Shown: piece by piece, positions 6,236 through 14,963 of the stretch
Numbering within the stretch: the stretch's first letter is position 1
Layout of the letters: each line of letters starts with the position of its first letter
Source: an uncultured Lachnospiraceae bacterium
Lineage (GTDB): Bacteria > Bacillota > Clostridia > Lachnospirales > Lachnospiraceae
Direction: 5' to 3'
NCBI GenBank assembly: GCA_910588535.1
Contig: CAJUOO010000049.1
Span: 1-24,761, forward strand
Length of the DNA stretch: 24,761 bases
Position numbers and translations under genes: made by a program
Notes under the pieces: generated by a model
The model's database searches: none
The model's input: only the letters and a program-made list of their open reading frames with translations
Told to the model about the DNA's origin: nothing

Positions 6236-7146
6236 GCATTATTATTGTGAATTATAATACATATCATGAGTTACTACAATGTGTCGATTCCATAAAAGAA
6301 ACATGTAAGACAAAATATAGAATCTATATTGTGGATAATGGTTCTGACAAGAAGATACAAGACAGATTACTTTGTCAATGGAAACAAAGGGAAGAGATAG
6401 AAGTTTTAGTATCTGATGAAAATCTGGGTTATTCTGCAGGAAATAATATAGGAATAAAAAAGGCGGTAAAGGATGGAGCACGCTATATTGCTATTGTTAA
6501 TAGTGATATTGTTTTTCAAAATGATGTGATTAGCATTATGCTGAAAAATATCAATAAAGAAGTGGCGGTTGTCGGTCCAAGGGTTTACAATTTGGCAGGA
6601 GAGGATGGACAGCAGTTGATAGCTACCTATAATTATTTCTATGCTCTGCTTGATCGGGTTCCTTTTTATTATTTAAAAAAATTCTTTTCTATAGGTATGG
6701 TGAAGCCAGAGCAGAATAGGATTCAAAAATATTATGGAATGGTATCTGGCTGTTGCTTTTTAATTGATGCAGAGGCTTTTAAAAGGATAGGATATTTTGA
6801 TGAAAATGTTTTCTTATATTCGGAAGAGAGAATTTTGTCTATTAAGCTAAGACAGATACATAGAAAGGTTTGTTATAATCCGAGAGCGGTGGTGGTACAC
6901 AGAGAAGGGCAATCGACAAAGAAAAAGGGAAATGCATTTGCCGATTATCACAGATATGCAAGTGATTATTATACTGTGAGAAGATACTGTAAATACAATA
7001 ATTGGGAGATTTGGCTCTTTCGAAAAGTAAGGGAGTTAAATTTCTATTTAAAATCTGTTAAGAATACATCGTATTTGCCATATTATAAAAAATTAAAATC
7101 TAAATTTGACGAGATTGATCATCGCAGATATAAAATCATAAGATAA
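6229..7146 (+). CDS. Family 2 glycosyltransferase (rhamnosyltransferase/WbbL-like)
   Basis: A cytoplasmic GT-A fold transferase of 305 residues adding a sugar to the lipid-linked repeat unit. The order of motifs is typical of the WbbL/RfbF group: GIIIVNYNTY at the N-terminus, IVDNGSD (34-40), ENLGYSAGNNIG (64-75), the DxD-equivalent VNSD (90-93; usually NPD in the group), GPRVYN, the SGCCFLID acceptor-loop segment (173-180), the catalytic-base region LYSEE (196-200) and a VVHREGQST ending. Family members often transfer rhamnose, but the donor cannot be set from sequence. The ATG overlaps the upstream stop by 7 nt with AAAGGTGG in front, so translation is probably coupled. Confidence 0.88.
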   Translation: MVGIIIVNYNTYHELLQCVDSIKETCKTKYRIYIVDNGSDKKIQDRLLCQWKQREEIEVLVSDENLGYSAGNNIGIKKAVKDGARYIAIVNSDIVFQNDVISIMLKNINKEVAVVGPRVYNLAGEDGQQLIATYNYFYALLDRVPFYYLKKFFSIGMVKPEQNRIQKYYGMVSGCCFLIDAEAFKRIGYFDENVFLYSEERILSIKLRQIHRKVCYNPRAVVVHREGQSTKKKGNAFADYHRYASDYYTVRRYCKYNNWEIWLFRKVRELNFYLKSVKNTSYLPYYKKLKSKFDEIDHRRYKIIR

Positions 7147-7163
7147 ATGAGAGAGGAATACGT

Positions 7164-8300
7164 ATGCTAATTTATACATCGACGTATCTTTTGTATGCTG
7201 TGGTATGTTTTATTATATGCCTTTTTTGCAGCTCAGTAAAAATAAAACGAACGCAGGGACTTTTGGTGTTAGCTATATTAGTTATTATAAATTCTGTTAT
7301 CGCTGCGTTTCGTCCTGAGCATACCCCTGATACACTTGCCTATATGGAAGTATATCAAAATAGTGAAAGAATAATAAAAGAAGTTCAGATAAGCAATATC
7401 GGTGATTGGTTTTTTAATAGAAGCTATTATTCCATAGAATTAGGATTTATATTTATTATGGCTGTGGACAGCTTTTTGTTTCATTCGGTTAGGGGATTTT
7501 TCTTCCTTGTGGCGTTAGCTGTTTCTGTGTTATCCATAAGTGGTATTCTATTATGTGTAAATGCTTGTGTGGAGAATAAGAAGAAAAGAATTATTTGGGA
7601 TTCTTCTAATTTATTGATGTTGTGGTGTGTATATTTATTCTGGGGAGGTATTCTCTATACCTCTGTCGCAATTCGCTCAGGGCTGTCGATAGCGCTGGGA
7701 CTTTGCTTTATAGGACTGTTTTTGTCAGGAAAAAGATATTTTCTTTCTTTTTGCTGTATTGTGTTGGCCATGTCGATACATTCAACAGCGATTACCTTTG
7801 TGGTCATAGTTGTACTACTCCGCTATATGCCTGTCTGTATTAAAAAGGGAACAGCGTGTATGGCATGGGGAATCTGTATATTGTGTTATTTATTAGGTGT
7901 TGGAAACTATACAGTGAAAATTGCCCTTTCTTTTATAGCTTGGGCATTTCGACTGTTAAAAATTAATGCATTTAGCAGTTATTTTACAAATATTGAATTT
8001 GCTTTTCAAAAGCGAGAATTTTTTGTGATAATTGTGACAGGAATTTTTTTACTTATGGCATATACAAATAAGAAAATTATTTCACGGCTCTCATTTGTTG
8101 TTCTTATAGGAATCATAATCTCCACGTTTGCATATCCCATTCATGCTTTGTCAAGAGAGGTGGATTTATTTACCTGTTTTGTGATACCTATGATATGTTA
8201 TGCCGGGATGGTGCTTAGTCAAAGAAAGATTCTGTATATAAAATTTGTAATACCATTTTTGCTGGTGCCACAATATGTTATGGTATTTGCGCGGGCATAG
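7164..8300 (+). CDS. EpsG-family (Wzy-like) polysaccharide polymerase
   Basis: An integral membrane protein of 378 residues with about ten hydrophobic segments. The family signature is visible after the second helix: an Arg-Pro, Pro-Asp-Thr, Tyr arrangement at residues 50-60 followed by an extracytoplasmic region with an IELGFIF-like helix start. A longer hydrophilic loop follows, then IRSGLSIALGL and SIHSTAI, also typical of EpsG/Wzy proteins. The expected role is block polymerisation of flipped repeat units on the outer face of the membrane. GAGAGGA at 7151-7157 gives a good start at ATG 7164. It sits between glycosyltransferase genes and the flippase, the expected partners. Confidence 0.85.
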   Translation: MLIYTSTYLLYAVVCFIICLFCSSVKIKRTQGLLVLAILVIINSVIAAFRPEHTPDTLAYMEVYQNSERIIKEVQISNIGDWFFNRSYYSIELGFIFIMAVDSFLFHSVRGFFFLVALAVSVLSISGILLCVNACVENKKKRIIWDSSNLLMLWCVYLFWGGILYTSVAIRSGLSIALGLCFIGLFLSGKRYFLSFCCIVLAMSIHSTAITFVVIVVLLRYMPVCIKKGTACMAWGICILCYLLGVGNYTVKIALSFIAWAFRLLKINAFSSYFTNIEFAFQKREFFVIIVTGIFLLMAYTNKKIISRLSFVVLIGIIISTFAYPIHALSREVDLFTCFVIPMICYAGMVLSQRKILYIKFVIPFLLVPQYVMVFARA

Positions 8301-8326
8301 TAGTATAGAAAAAATGAGGTGTATAT

Positions 8327-9397
8327 ATGAGAAAAGAAAGAATTACTTTTGTTTTGCCAAGCACTCCTTTTCGCACAAGTGGAGGAAGCAAGATTGTTTT
8401 TCAATATGCAAATCGTTTCGTACAAAGGGGATACGATGTTAAAATATTATTTTTATGTGATAGATCATTAAGCAGCAGAGGACTTCCAGAATGGCTTCGC
8501 AGGTTGATTTGTTCGGGCATTGTAGCAGTCTATCCGCTGGGAACGGAGCTGAGCCCTTGGGTAAAAAAGAGAAGCATTTTTCATATGTGCGATGATAATG
8601 TGAAGGATGGAGATTATATAGTAGCGACATCTTATGAGACGTCAAATCCTGTGTACCATCTATCAGAAAAAAAGGGTAAGAAAATATATTTTATACAAGA
8701 TTATGAAAACTGGACATGTAGTGATAAGGAGGTACAACAGACTTATCAGTGGATGAAAAATGTAGTGATCTCAAGATGGTTGGAAAAGATTGTGGATCAG
8801 TATTCAGGAAAAAAAAGCATATGCATAAGCAATTGTATCGATACAGATAAATTCGGCATAGATATACCGATTAAGAAGAGGGATGCTCTATCGATAGCGG
8901 CACTTTATCACAGGGCGGACCATAAAGGATTTAAGTACACATGGAAGGCAATTCAAATGATAAAAGAGAGATATCCAAATGTCAGGGTAAGATGTTTTGG
9001 ATTGTCGAAAAAGCCAAAGTGGATGCCAAATTGGGTGAATTATACAGAAAATGCAAATTATAGACAGCTTAGAAGGATCTATAATGATACAGCGATATTT
9101 ATTTGCTCCAGCATAGACGAGGGATATGGATTGACTGGCGCTGAAAGCATGGCTTGCGGTTGTGCCCTTGCGTCTACTGCATATCGGGGTGTGTTTGAAT
9201 ATGCGGTGGATAACGAAAATGCTCTATTAAGTCCTGTCAAGGATGTTGATGCGATGGTAAAAAATATTGATCGGTTGATACATGACAAAGAGTTGAGAGT
9301 AAGACTTGCGGTGGCTGGGAGAAAAACGATAGAACAGATGTCATGGGAGAAAGCAGTCACTATATTTGAGAAGCAGGTATTGCATAGTGAAGAGTAA
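8327..9397 (+). CDS. Family 4 glycosyltransferase (GT-B fold)
   Basis: A protein of 356 residues with a Rossmann-like N-terminal half (VLPSTPFRTSGGSK near residues 9-22, the sugar/acceptor glycine loop) and a GT4 donor-binding C-terminal half. The EX7E signature is present, with E265 and E273 in DEGYGLTGAESMACG, followed by AYRGVFEYA and the NALLSP segment that contacts the nucleotide. The start is ATG 8327 with GAGGTG at 8316-8321. It follows the polymerase by 26 nt and precedes the flippase by 22 nt, in the same operon. It should extend the repeat unit in the cytoplasm using an NDP-sugar whose identity is not evident. The middle part is divergent and carries fewer familiar motifs. Confidence 0.88.
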   Translation: MRKERITFVLPSTPFRTSGGSKIVFQYANRFVQRGYDVKILFLCDRSLSSRGLPEWLRRLICSGIVAVYPLGTELSPWVKKRSIFHMCDDNVKDGDYIVATSYETSNPVYHLSEKKGKKIYFIQDYENWTCSDKEVQQTYQWMKNVVISRWLEKIVDQYSGKKSICISNCIDTDKFGIDIPIKKRDALSIAALYHRADHKGFKYTWKAIQMIKERYPNVRVRCFGLSKKPKWMPNWVNYTENANYRQLRRIYNDTAIFICSSIDEGYGLTGAESMACGCALASTAYRGVFEYAVDNENALLSPVKDVDAMVKNIDRLIHDKELRVRLAVAGRKTIEQMSWEKAVTIFEKQVLHSEE

Positions 9398-9419
9398 GCA
9401 ATAAAAGGATGATGAGGAT

Positions 9420-10847
9420 ATGGCAGAGAAATCAATATTTAAAAATTATATATTTAACGCTGCTTATACAATATTAAATATGCTTGTCTCAATTATCACA
9501 ATCCCCCATGTTTCGAGAGTGTTAATGCCGGAGGGAGTCGGTCAGGTAGCATATGCCCAGAACATAGTATCTTATTTTACTTTAATTGCATCTCTGGGGA
9601 TTCCTAATTATGGTATTCGTGAAATTGCAAAGAATAATAAAACAATTGAATCCAGAAGCAAAGTATTTTTTGAGATATTTATAATAAACAGTATCTCGAC
9701 CATATTTGCTCTGGTTTGTTATTATCTTTGCATTATAAAAAATGAGTATTTTGTGGATAAAAAAATGTATGCCATTGCTGGAGTTGCTCTTTTTTTGAAT
9801 TTTATTAATATTGATTGGCTCTATAGGGGAATAGAAGAATTTCAATATATTACAGTGAGAAATGGAATCATAAAGATATTGTCAATGGTATGTATCTGGA
9901 TGTTCGTCAATTCACAGCAGGATATCTATCTGTATGTGTGGATTGTTGCGATTACAAACGGGGCAAATTATATATTTAATATATTGCATGTGAAGAAGAT
10001 TTTAGTGTGGGTAAAAATATCATCTTTGCAGATTAGGCGTCATTTTAAGGTAATATTTTTACTATTTGCGACAGCGGTAGCTGTTGAAATATATGCTCAG
10101 ATGGATATAACAATGATTGGACTGATTTGTGGTGACACAAATGTAGGATATTATTCAAATACAGTAAAAATAACAAGAATAATTACTGTGGCAATCACAG
10201 CAATAGGAGGGGTGTTGCTTCCAAGATTAAGTGTATATTATCAAGAAAAAACACTAGATAGAATAAAAGTATTAATTAATAAAACAATCCTGTTTATCTT
10301 GTTTATCTCTATTCCATGTATGGCTGGATTGCTGCAGGTCAGTGATGATTTGGTCTGTGTCTTTCTGGGAGAGGCGTTTATGCCTGCCGCGTCCACCTTG
10401 AGGATTCTATCTCTCTTGATTCCCATTCTCTCTATTGGAAATATATATGGCACACAGCTAATGATGGTTTTTGGTATGGAGAAATTTTTGACAGTGACAG
10501 TACTGTTAGGTGCTGTTGTAAATATGGTGTTAAATTCCTTTCTTATTCCGGTTTATCAGCAGAACGGAGCAGCGACGGCCTCAGTTATCACAGAATGTAT
10601 AGTGATGGTTTCACAATATCTTTTTACCAGAAAATATATAAAAACTACATTACATAAAAGTATGATTTTTAAGATTATTATTCAGACAAGCTCTATGATG
10701 CTCGCTGTCGCTTTGGTGCACAGATTGGATGTGGGGACAATAGCTAGGTTGTTTCTATCAATAGCGGTGGGAGGCTTTGTCTATATTGTGGTGGGATTTG
10801 CCATTAGAAATACTTTGATGAAGGAAATTTGGAATAAGATATTTTAA
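9420..10847 (+). CDS. Wzx-type polysaccharide flippase (MVF/PST superfamily)
   Basis: A polytopic membrane protein of 475 residues with roughly 12-14 hydrophobic helices. The N-terminal pattern is typical of Wzx/RfbX transporters: NAAYTILNMLVSIITIPHVS then a GVGQVAYAQN loop, SLGIPNYGIREIA, and an NIDWLYRGIEEF segment. It is expected to move the undecaprenyl-linked repeat unit across the membrane for the EpsG-like polymerase. It is the last gene of the polysaccharide operon: the next 400 bases contain a terminator and promoters. The start is ATG 9420; the ribosome binding site is probably AAGGA near 9405-9409, with a second GAGG too close to the start. Confidence 0.9.
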   Translation: MAEKSIFKNYIFNAAYTILNMLVSIITIPHVSRVLMPEGVGQVAYAQNIVSYFTLIASLGIPNYGIREIAKNNKTIESRSKVFFEIFIINSISTIFALVCYYLCIIKNEYFVDKKMYAIAGVALFLNFINIDWLYRGIEEFQYITVRNGIIKILSMVCIWMFVNSQQDIYLYVWIVAITNGANYIFNILHVKKILVWVKISSLQIRRHFKVIFLLFATAVAVEIYAQMDITMIGLICGDTNVGYYSNTVKITRIITVAITAIGGVLLPRLSVYYQEKTLDRIKVLINKTILFILFISIPCMAGLLQVSDDLVCVFLGEAFMPAASTLRILSLLIPILSIGNIYGTQLMMVFGMEKFLTVTVLLGAVVNMVLNSFLIPVYQQNGAATASVITECIVMVSQYLFTRKYIKTTLHKSMIFKIIIQTSSMMLAVALVHRLDVGTIARLFLSIAVGGFVYIVVGFAIRNTLMKEIWNKIF

Positions 10848-10887
10848 AAATATAGGGATGATCCTAATTCTTTTTGTCTTTTGAAAG

Positions 10888-10913
10888 CCATGATTTATCA
10901 AAGCATGGTTTTT
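10888..10913 (+). terminator. Intrinsic terminator of the polysaccharide operon
   Basis: CCATG 10888-10892 pairs with CATGG 10904-10908. Inside it TTT 10894-10896 pairs with AAA 10900-10902 across one mismatch, and TTTTT follows at 10909-10913. A weaker hairpin (TAGGG 10853-10857 with the complementary end at 10862-10866) followed by a T-rich stretch lies just upstream and may add to termination. Both lie within 70 bases of the flippase stop. Confidence 0.6.
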
Positions 10914-10938
10914 ATGGAGTTTCTTTGCCCTCTTGTCG

Positions 10939-10967
10939 TTAAAATCCAATTCCTCTTTATATATAAT
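10939..10967 (+). promoter_or_regulatory. Weak candidate sigma-A promoter
   Basis: TTAAAA at 10939-10944 and a perfect TATAAT at 10962-10967 are 17 nt apart. The -35 box is poor. If used, the transcript would begin about 275 nt before the glycosidase gene and would include the stem-loop at 11013-11047. An 8-mer TTGTCGTT occurs both just before this site (10933-10940) and at 11051-11058, a possible short direct repeat. Confidence 0.25.
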
Positions 10968-11012
10968 ATTTTCTATAGTTTTTATAAAGCCTTGTCATGT
11001 ATAGGCGATAAC

Positions 11013-11053
11013 TGGACTATGTTCGTTTACTGGGCTTTCATAGTCCAATTTTG
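11013..11053 (+). terminator. Stem-loop with short T-run (terminator-like or attenuator)
   Basis: TGGACTATG 11013-11021 and CATAGTCCA 11039-11047 are perfect 9-bp arms around a 17-nt loop, followed by ATTTTGT. The T-run is short, so termination would be leaky. Its position, downstream of one candidate promoter and 10 bases upstream of a better one, would suit a backup terminator, an attenuator or an operator palindrome. Confidence 0.45.
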
Positions 11054-11062
11054 TCGTTGTTC

Positions 11063-11091
11063 TTGACATGAGGATCTATGAAAAGTATTTT
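11063..11091 (+). promoter_or_regulatory. Sigma-A promoter candidate upstream of the glycosidase operon
   Basis: A perfect -35 TTGACA (11063-11068), a 17-nt spacer and TATTTT (11086-11091) as -10. It lies 157 bases upstream of the glycosidase ATG and directly follows the stem-loop. It may act together with the downstream promoter at 11122-11150. Confidence 0.5.
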
Positions 11092-11121
11092 CTGATGTTT
11101 GCGCTGATTGCTGGCATATGC

Positions 11122-11150
11122 TTGAAGAGAGAGAGTTTTTTTAGTATAAT
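11122..11150 (+). promoter_or_regulatory. Sigma-A promoter candidate, proximal, for the glycosidase operon
   Basis: TTGAAG (11122-11127), a 17-nt spacer and a perfect TATAAT (11145-11150). Initiation would fall near 11157, leaving a leader of about 90 nt before the ATG at 11248. This is the best -10 box in the intergenic region. Confidence 0.55.
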
Positions 11151-11247
11151 GGTTTTATAATTAGGATATTTGTATATTTATGCAAATTCTGGGATAGAAA
11201 AGAAACCAAATAGACGGAGTGATACTGAAAAGAAAGGAAGTACAGCT

Positions 11248-13977
11248 ATGCATCAGCGTTTACGTGAAGTTCTTTGTGGAGAGGAGCAGAATTATATTCT
11301 TCCTTTTTTCTGGCAGCACGGAGAGGATAAGGGTACTCTGCGGCATTATATGCAAGTGATACATGACAGCAATATCCGGGCTGTCTGTGTGGAATCAAGA
11401 CCTCACCCGGATTTTCTTGGCGAAAAGTGGTGGGAGGATATGGATACTATTATAGAAGAAGCAAAGCGTCTTGATATGAAGGTGTGGGTTTTGGATGATG
11501 CGCATTTTCCCACGGGTTACTGCAATGGAAGGATTGTGGATTATCCTGAGTATGGCAAGGTCTTTCTTGATCATTATACCATAGATGTCTGTGGACCAGA
11601 TCCATATGCCTCTTTTTTAATAAAAGTAGAGGAGGGAGAGCGTTGTCTGGGAGTGGTTGCCCTGAGGCGCAGGGAAGGTGCTCAGGCAGGAAGGTTTGAG
11701 GCGGCAATTGATATTACATCGCAGATTAGGGGTGAACTTGTGTCGTGGGCTGTCCCAGAAGGCTACTGGAATATTGTCGTTATTAAGACCACGAGACAGA
11801 GCAGCGGCAGAAAGAATTATTGTAATTTGATAGATAGAGGAGCAGTACAGTTCTTTCTTGACACAGTTTATAAGCCTCATTGGGAACATTATAGGGAGCT
11901 GTTTGGTACGGTGTTTGCTGGATTTTTCTCAGATGAGCCAGAGCTTGGTAATACACTGGGGGAATATCCAGATTCTGGTATTGGGCAACCTACCATGGCG
12001 CTGCCATGGTGTGAAGAGCTTTGGGATCTGACGGGGAAGGTGTGGGGTGATAGAAGATATATCTGTCTGGCGGCACTTTGGTGCAGTCTGAATATGGAGG
12101 ACGAAGGACAGAGCGTCTGTGTGAGCAGCAGGGCACGGTATGAATATATGAATATGGTCACAGATCTGTATGGAAAGAATTTCTGTGGACAGGTGGGAGA
12201 ATGGTGTGACAGGCATGGTGTAGAGTATATTGGGCATGTAATAGAGGATAATGGCAATCATGCAAGAACCGGTTATGGAGCAGGACATTTTTTTAAAGCG
12301 CTGTGGGGACAACAGATGGCGGGAATTGATGTGGTGTTGCAGCAGATCCGTCCCGGCTACGATGACAAAAACTTTTATCATATTGGCGGCAAAAATACAT
12401 ACAACGGTACATTTTTTCACTATGGATTGGCTAAGATGGGAAGTTCATTGGCACATCTGGATCGGAAGAAAAAGGGAAGAACCATGTGTGAGGTATATGG
12501 TGCCTATGGCTGGAGCGAGGGACTTAAGTTAATGAAATGGCTGGCAGATCATATGCTGGTTCGCGGCGTCAACTGGTTTGTCCCTCATGCCTTCACACCA
12601 GCAGAATTTCCAGATCCAGACTGTCCGCCGCATTTTTATGCACAGGGAAAGAATCCACAGTATCCGTGGTTTTCGTATCTTATGAGGTATATGAATAGAA
12701 TGAGCCATCTACTGAATGGCGGGGAACCTGTGGTGAGAACCGCAGTGTTGTACACGGCGGAGCTTCAATGGATCGGATCCTGCACGCCTTTTGAGGAGAT
12801 AGGGAAGCTTCTGATGCGCTGCCAGATTGACTATGAGGTAGTGCCGATTGGACTGTTGGCAGCGGGGAGCATTGGGGAAGATGGAAGATTATCTATTGGA
12901 GGTACGACTTACTCTGTGCTGATTGTGCCAGAATGTCAGGCGGTTCCATCAGAGCTGATGAATTGGGTAATGGAGGCTTCCAAAAAAGGGCTGATCGTTC
13001 TATTTGCCGGGGAAAGACCTTCTATTGTTGAATCAGAGTGGGATCAGACAGAGCATTTTTTTAGCTGGCAGGATCAGATGTCTGCTTGTATGGAACAACG
13101 TGGAGAGATACGAAAGGATAATACAAGAGCACCTTTGTTTTTGGAGGGAGATAGAGAGCGTTTGTTCCATATACTTGATGACAGTGGTGTTAGGGAGGTA
13201 AGATGCACCAAGTCACAGCCATGGCTTCGCTGCTACCATTATCGCCAAGAGGGAGAGAGCAGCCAAGAGTTCTATCTATTTTTTCAGGAGGAGCCATATC
13301 AAAAGCTGGAGGAATGGATTGTGGTGGAAGGAGTGGGGGATTTTGTATACTGGTATGATGGATGGGAGAATTGCTTAAAACCAGTGGTCAAAGATGAGAA
13401 TGGCAGGATATTTTTGGCTCTTTCTCCCTATGAGACACGGATGCTTTGTGTCAGCAAGAGGAATGATTCAGTAAAAGAACAAGGAAAGAGAGTGGCGCTG
13501 CCAGCAGTGATAACAGATAAGAAGATGGCTGAGAATGGGTGTTGGAGGAAAGTAGAGGGAGATTGGCGGATAGCGCTGCGCGGCTGTGAGGAAGATAGCT
13601 TTGGTAGCTCATGGATACAAAAGAAGCTGGAAAATATAACAGCACTGGACGAATGGCTTGATTTTTCTGGCACGATACGATATGAGACAGAATTAATGTG
13701 GGATGTAGAAACGGAAAGTGATGAGGCGATGCTGGATTGTGGAGCTGTATTTGAGACAATGGAGGTATGGCTGAATGGGAGAAAGCAGGGGGTTAGAATT
13801 GCCCCGCCATACTGTGTGCCTCTAAAGGGACTTACCACTGGCAGCAATCATCTAGTTGTCTATGTCGCCAATACATTAGTACATAAGTTAAGAGACAAGT
13901 TCTCGGTGTCTATGCCGGTGGAGGCAAGCGGGTTGTTGGGTCCGGTCAGGATTGCAGGTTGTCATAAGATAATATAG
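11248..13977 (+). CDS. Large glycoside hydrolase, GH106-like, with C-terminal sugar-binding-like domain
   Basis: Product of 909 residues with no signal peptide, so probably cytoplasmic. The N-terminal half looks like a TIM-barrel glycosidase: VCVESRPHPDF (46-56), KVWVLDDAHFPTGY (78-91), FFSDEPEL with candidate acid E230, then EDNGNH (333-338) and CEVYGAYGW with candidate E415. A Rossmann-like middle region with AVLYTAELQW is compatible with a beta-galactosidase-trimerisation-like domain. The C-terminus has the jelly-roll pattern seen in GH2/GH106 proteins: a Cys-Gly-Ala-Val-Phe strand, VWLNGRKQG and GSNHLVVYVANTL. Alpha-L-rhamnosidase or a related exo-glycosidase is the likeliest activity, but family placement is uncertain. 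The start is ATG 11248, after AAAGGAAG 11233-11240; the frame extends upstream to 11170 without a better site. It heads a three-gene operon, 11 nt before the next gene. Confidence 0.72.
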   Translation: MHQRLREVLCGEEQNYILPFFWQHGEDKGTLRHYMQVIHDSNIRAVCVESRPHPDFLGEKWWEDMDTIIEEAKRLDMKVWVLDDAHFPTGYCNGRIVDYPEYGKVFLDHYTIDVCGPDPYASFLIKVEEGERCLGVVALRRREGAQAGRFEAAIDITSQIRGELVSWAVPEGYWNIVVIKTTRQSSGRKNYCNLIDRGAVQFFLDTVYKPHWEHYRELFGTVFAGFFSDEPELGNTLGEYPDSGIGQPTMALPWCEELWDLTGKVWGDRRYICLAALWCSLNMEDEGQSVCVSSRARYEYMNMVTDLYGKNFCGQVGEWCDRHGVEYIGHVIEDNGNHARTGYGAGHFFKALWGQQMAGIDVVLQQIRPGYDDKNFYHIGGKNTYNGTFFHYGLAKMGSSLAHLDRKKKGRTMCEVYGAYGWSEGLKLMKWLADHMLVRGVNWFVPHAFTPAEFPDPDCPPHFYAQGKNPQYPWFSYLMRYMNRMSHLLNGGEPVVRTAVLYTAELQWIGSCTPFEEIGKLLMRCQIDYEVVPIGLLAAGSIGEDGRLSIGGTTYSVLIVPECQAVPSELMNWVMEASKKGLIVLFAGERPSIVESEWDQTEHFFSWQDQMSACMEQRGEIRKDNTRAPLFLEGDRERLFHILDDSGVREVRCTKSQPWLRCYHYRQEGESSQEFYLFFQEEPYQKLEEWIVVEGVGDFVYWYDGWENCLKPVVKDENGRIFLALSPYETRMLCVSKRNDSVKEQGKRVALPAVITDKKMAENGCWRKVEGDWRIALRGCEEDSFGSSWIQKKLENITALDEWLDFSGTIRYETELMWDVETESDEAMLDCGAVFETMEVWLNGRKQGVRIAPPYCVPLKGLTTGSNHLVVYVANTLVHKLRDKFSVSMPVEASGLLGPVRIAGCHKII

Positions 13978-13988
13978 GAGGGATCGTT

Positions 13989-14894
13989 ATGGATAAAAAA
14001 ATAATAATGTGTTTCCTTGTTTCCTGTTTTCTTAGTTTTTCTTTTGTACCAGTTTTTGCGGAGGGTGGTGGAGAAGATACACAATCCGTGAATGATTTTC
14101 TTCTTGAGATGGGTATGACACAAGAAGAGTTGGATGTGATGGACAGTGATATAAAGTTTTATATGGCAGAGCGGCTCAAAAGTTCTGGCAAGGAAGACTG
14201 GGTATATATTCCGGGAGTGGATCCGGTGTATGTTGAAGAGCAGGATTGGGCTGCAAATCAGTTTATGGGGCTGCATCTTAATGCATGGGATGCCGCTCCC
14301 GTGCAGTCTGAGCTTGTTGTAAATTATTTTCAAAAATCTGGCTCGAAAATAGAGAATTTAGAAGATAAGCTTGATTGTAAGGTTTACCGTTTTACCTCGG
14401 AGGAGTATGGAGATCGCATGTGCTGGACAATTATGGATCTGTCAAGTGTGCAGGAGTTAAAGGTTAGCAAAAAAGATACTTTGTGTCTGGATGCCAGTGA
14501 CTTTGCGTTTACACAGGATGCGATAGAGGGGGAGCTTTGGATACGAAATACATTGGAGGAAGAGTGGGAGCGCAAAAAATATATCAGTGCTTCTGCTGGA
14601 AAAGATCATGCGGTAGAGTTGATGGGAAAAGAGTGGAGGACGCGCGACAAGTATTTTCGTGTGATGTTATGTATAAAGGCAGGAGTGTTGCAACAGAGGT
14701 CTGACAAGCTGCCTGTCTATTATGTAGATTATGTGAATGTTGTGCCGGCATTTCCATTTGGTGTTGTATGGTGTGCGGGAGCAGTATGCTTCACGGCGAT
14801 GGTTTTATTTATCGGAGATAAACTAAGGAAGGGAAATAGGATGAAAAAGTTTGTTCGGTGGCTTGGAAAAAAGGAATATCAGATAGGAAAATAG
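13989..14894 (+). CDS. Exported single-pass membrane protein of unknown family
   Basis: A protein of 301 residues with a clear signal peptide: lysines at 3-4, a hydrophobic core to about residue 20, and a likely cleavage after VFA at 24 before an acidic Gly/Glu-rich start. One C-terminal membrane helix lies at about 257-275, followed by a basic cytoplasmic tail. The roughly 230-residue extracytoplasmic part has many Asp/Glu and Trp residues (WVYIPG, QDWAANQF, DRMCWTIM) and a strand-rich pattern. That would fit a carbohydrate-binding or sensing domain, but I do not recognise a family. There is no lipobox and no sortase motif. AGGAGG at 13977-13982 overlaps the glycosidase stop and gives a strong start. 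Co-transcription with two hydrolases suggests a role at the cell surface in the same carbohydrate pathway. Confidence 0.75.
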   Translation: MDKKIIMCFLVSCFLSFSFVPVFAEGGGEDTQSVNDFLLEMGMTQEELDVMDSDIKFYMAERLKSSGKEDWVYIPGVDPVYVEEQDWAANQFMGLHLNAWDAAPVQSELVVNYFQKSGSKIENLEDKLDCKVYRFTSEEYGDRMCWTIMDLSSVQELKVSKKDTLCLDASDFAFTQDAIEGELWIRNTLEEEWERKKYISASAGKDHAVELMGKEWRTRDKYFRVMLCIKAGVLQQRSDKLPVYYVDYVNVVPAFPFGVVWCAGAVCFTAMVLFIGDKLRKGNRMKKFVRWLGKKEYQIGK

Positions 14895-14963
14895 ATGGTC
14901 ATTTATTTACTAATCTGATGGAACAGGTTATTCTCGCGTAAAGGGAGAACGGAGGATGGATTT

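Noticed and set aside
11170..11247. Upstream extension of the glycosidase frame
   Set aside because: It would start at a non-ATG codon close to the proximal promoter's expected start site, without a ribosome binding site, and the extra residues are low-complexity and basic.
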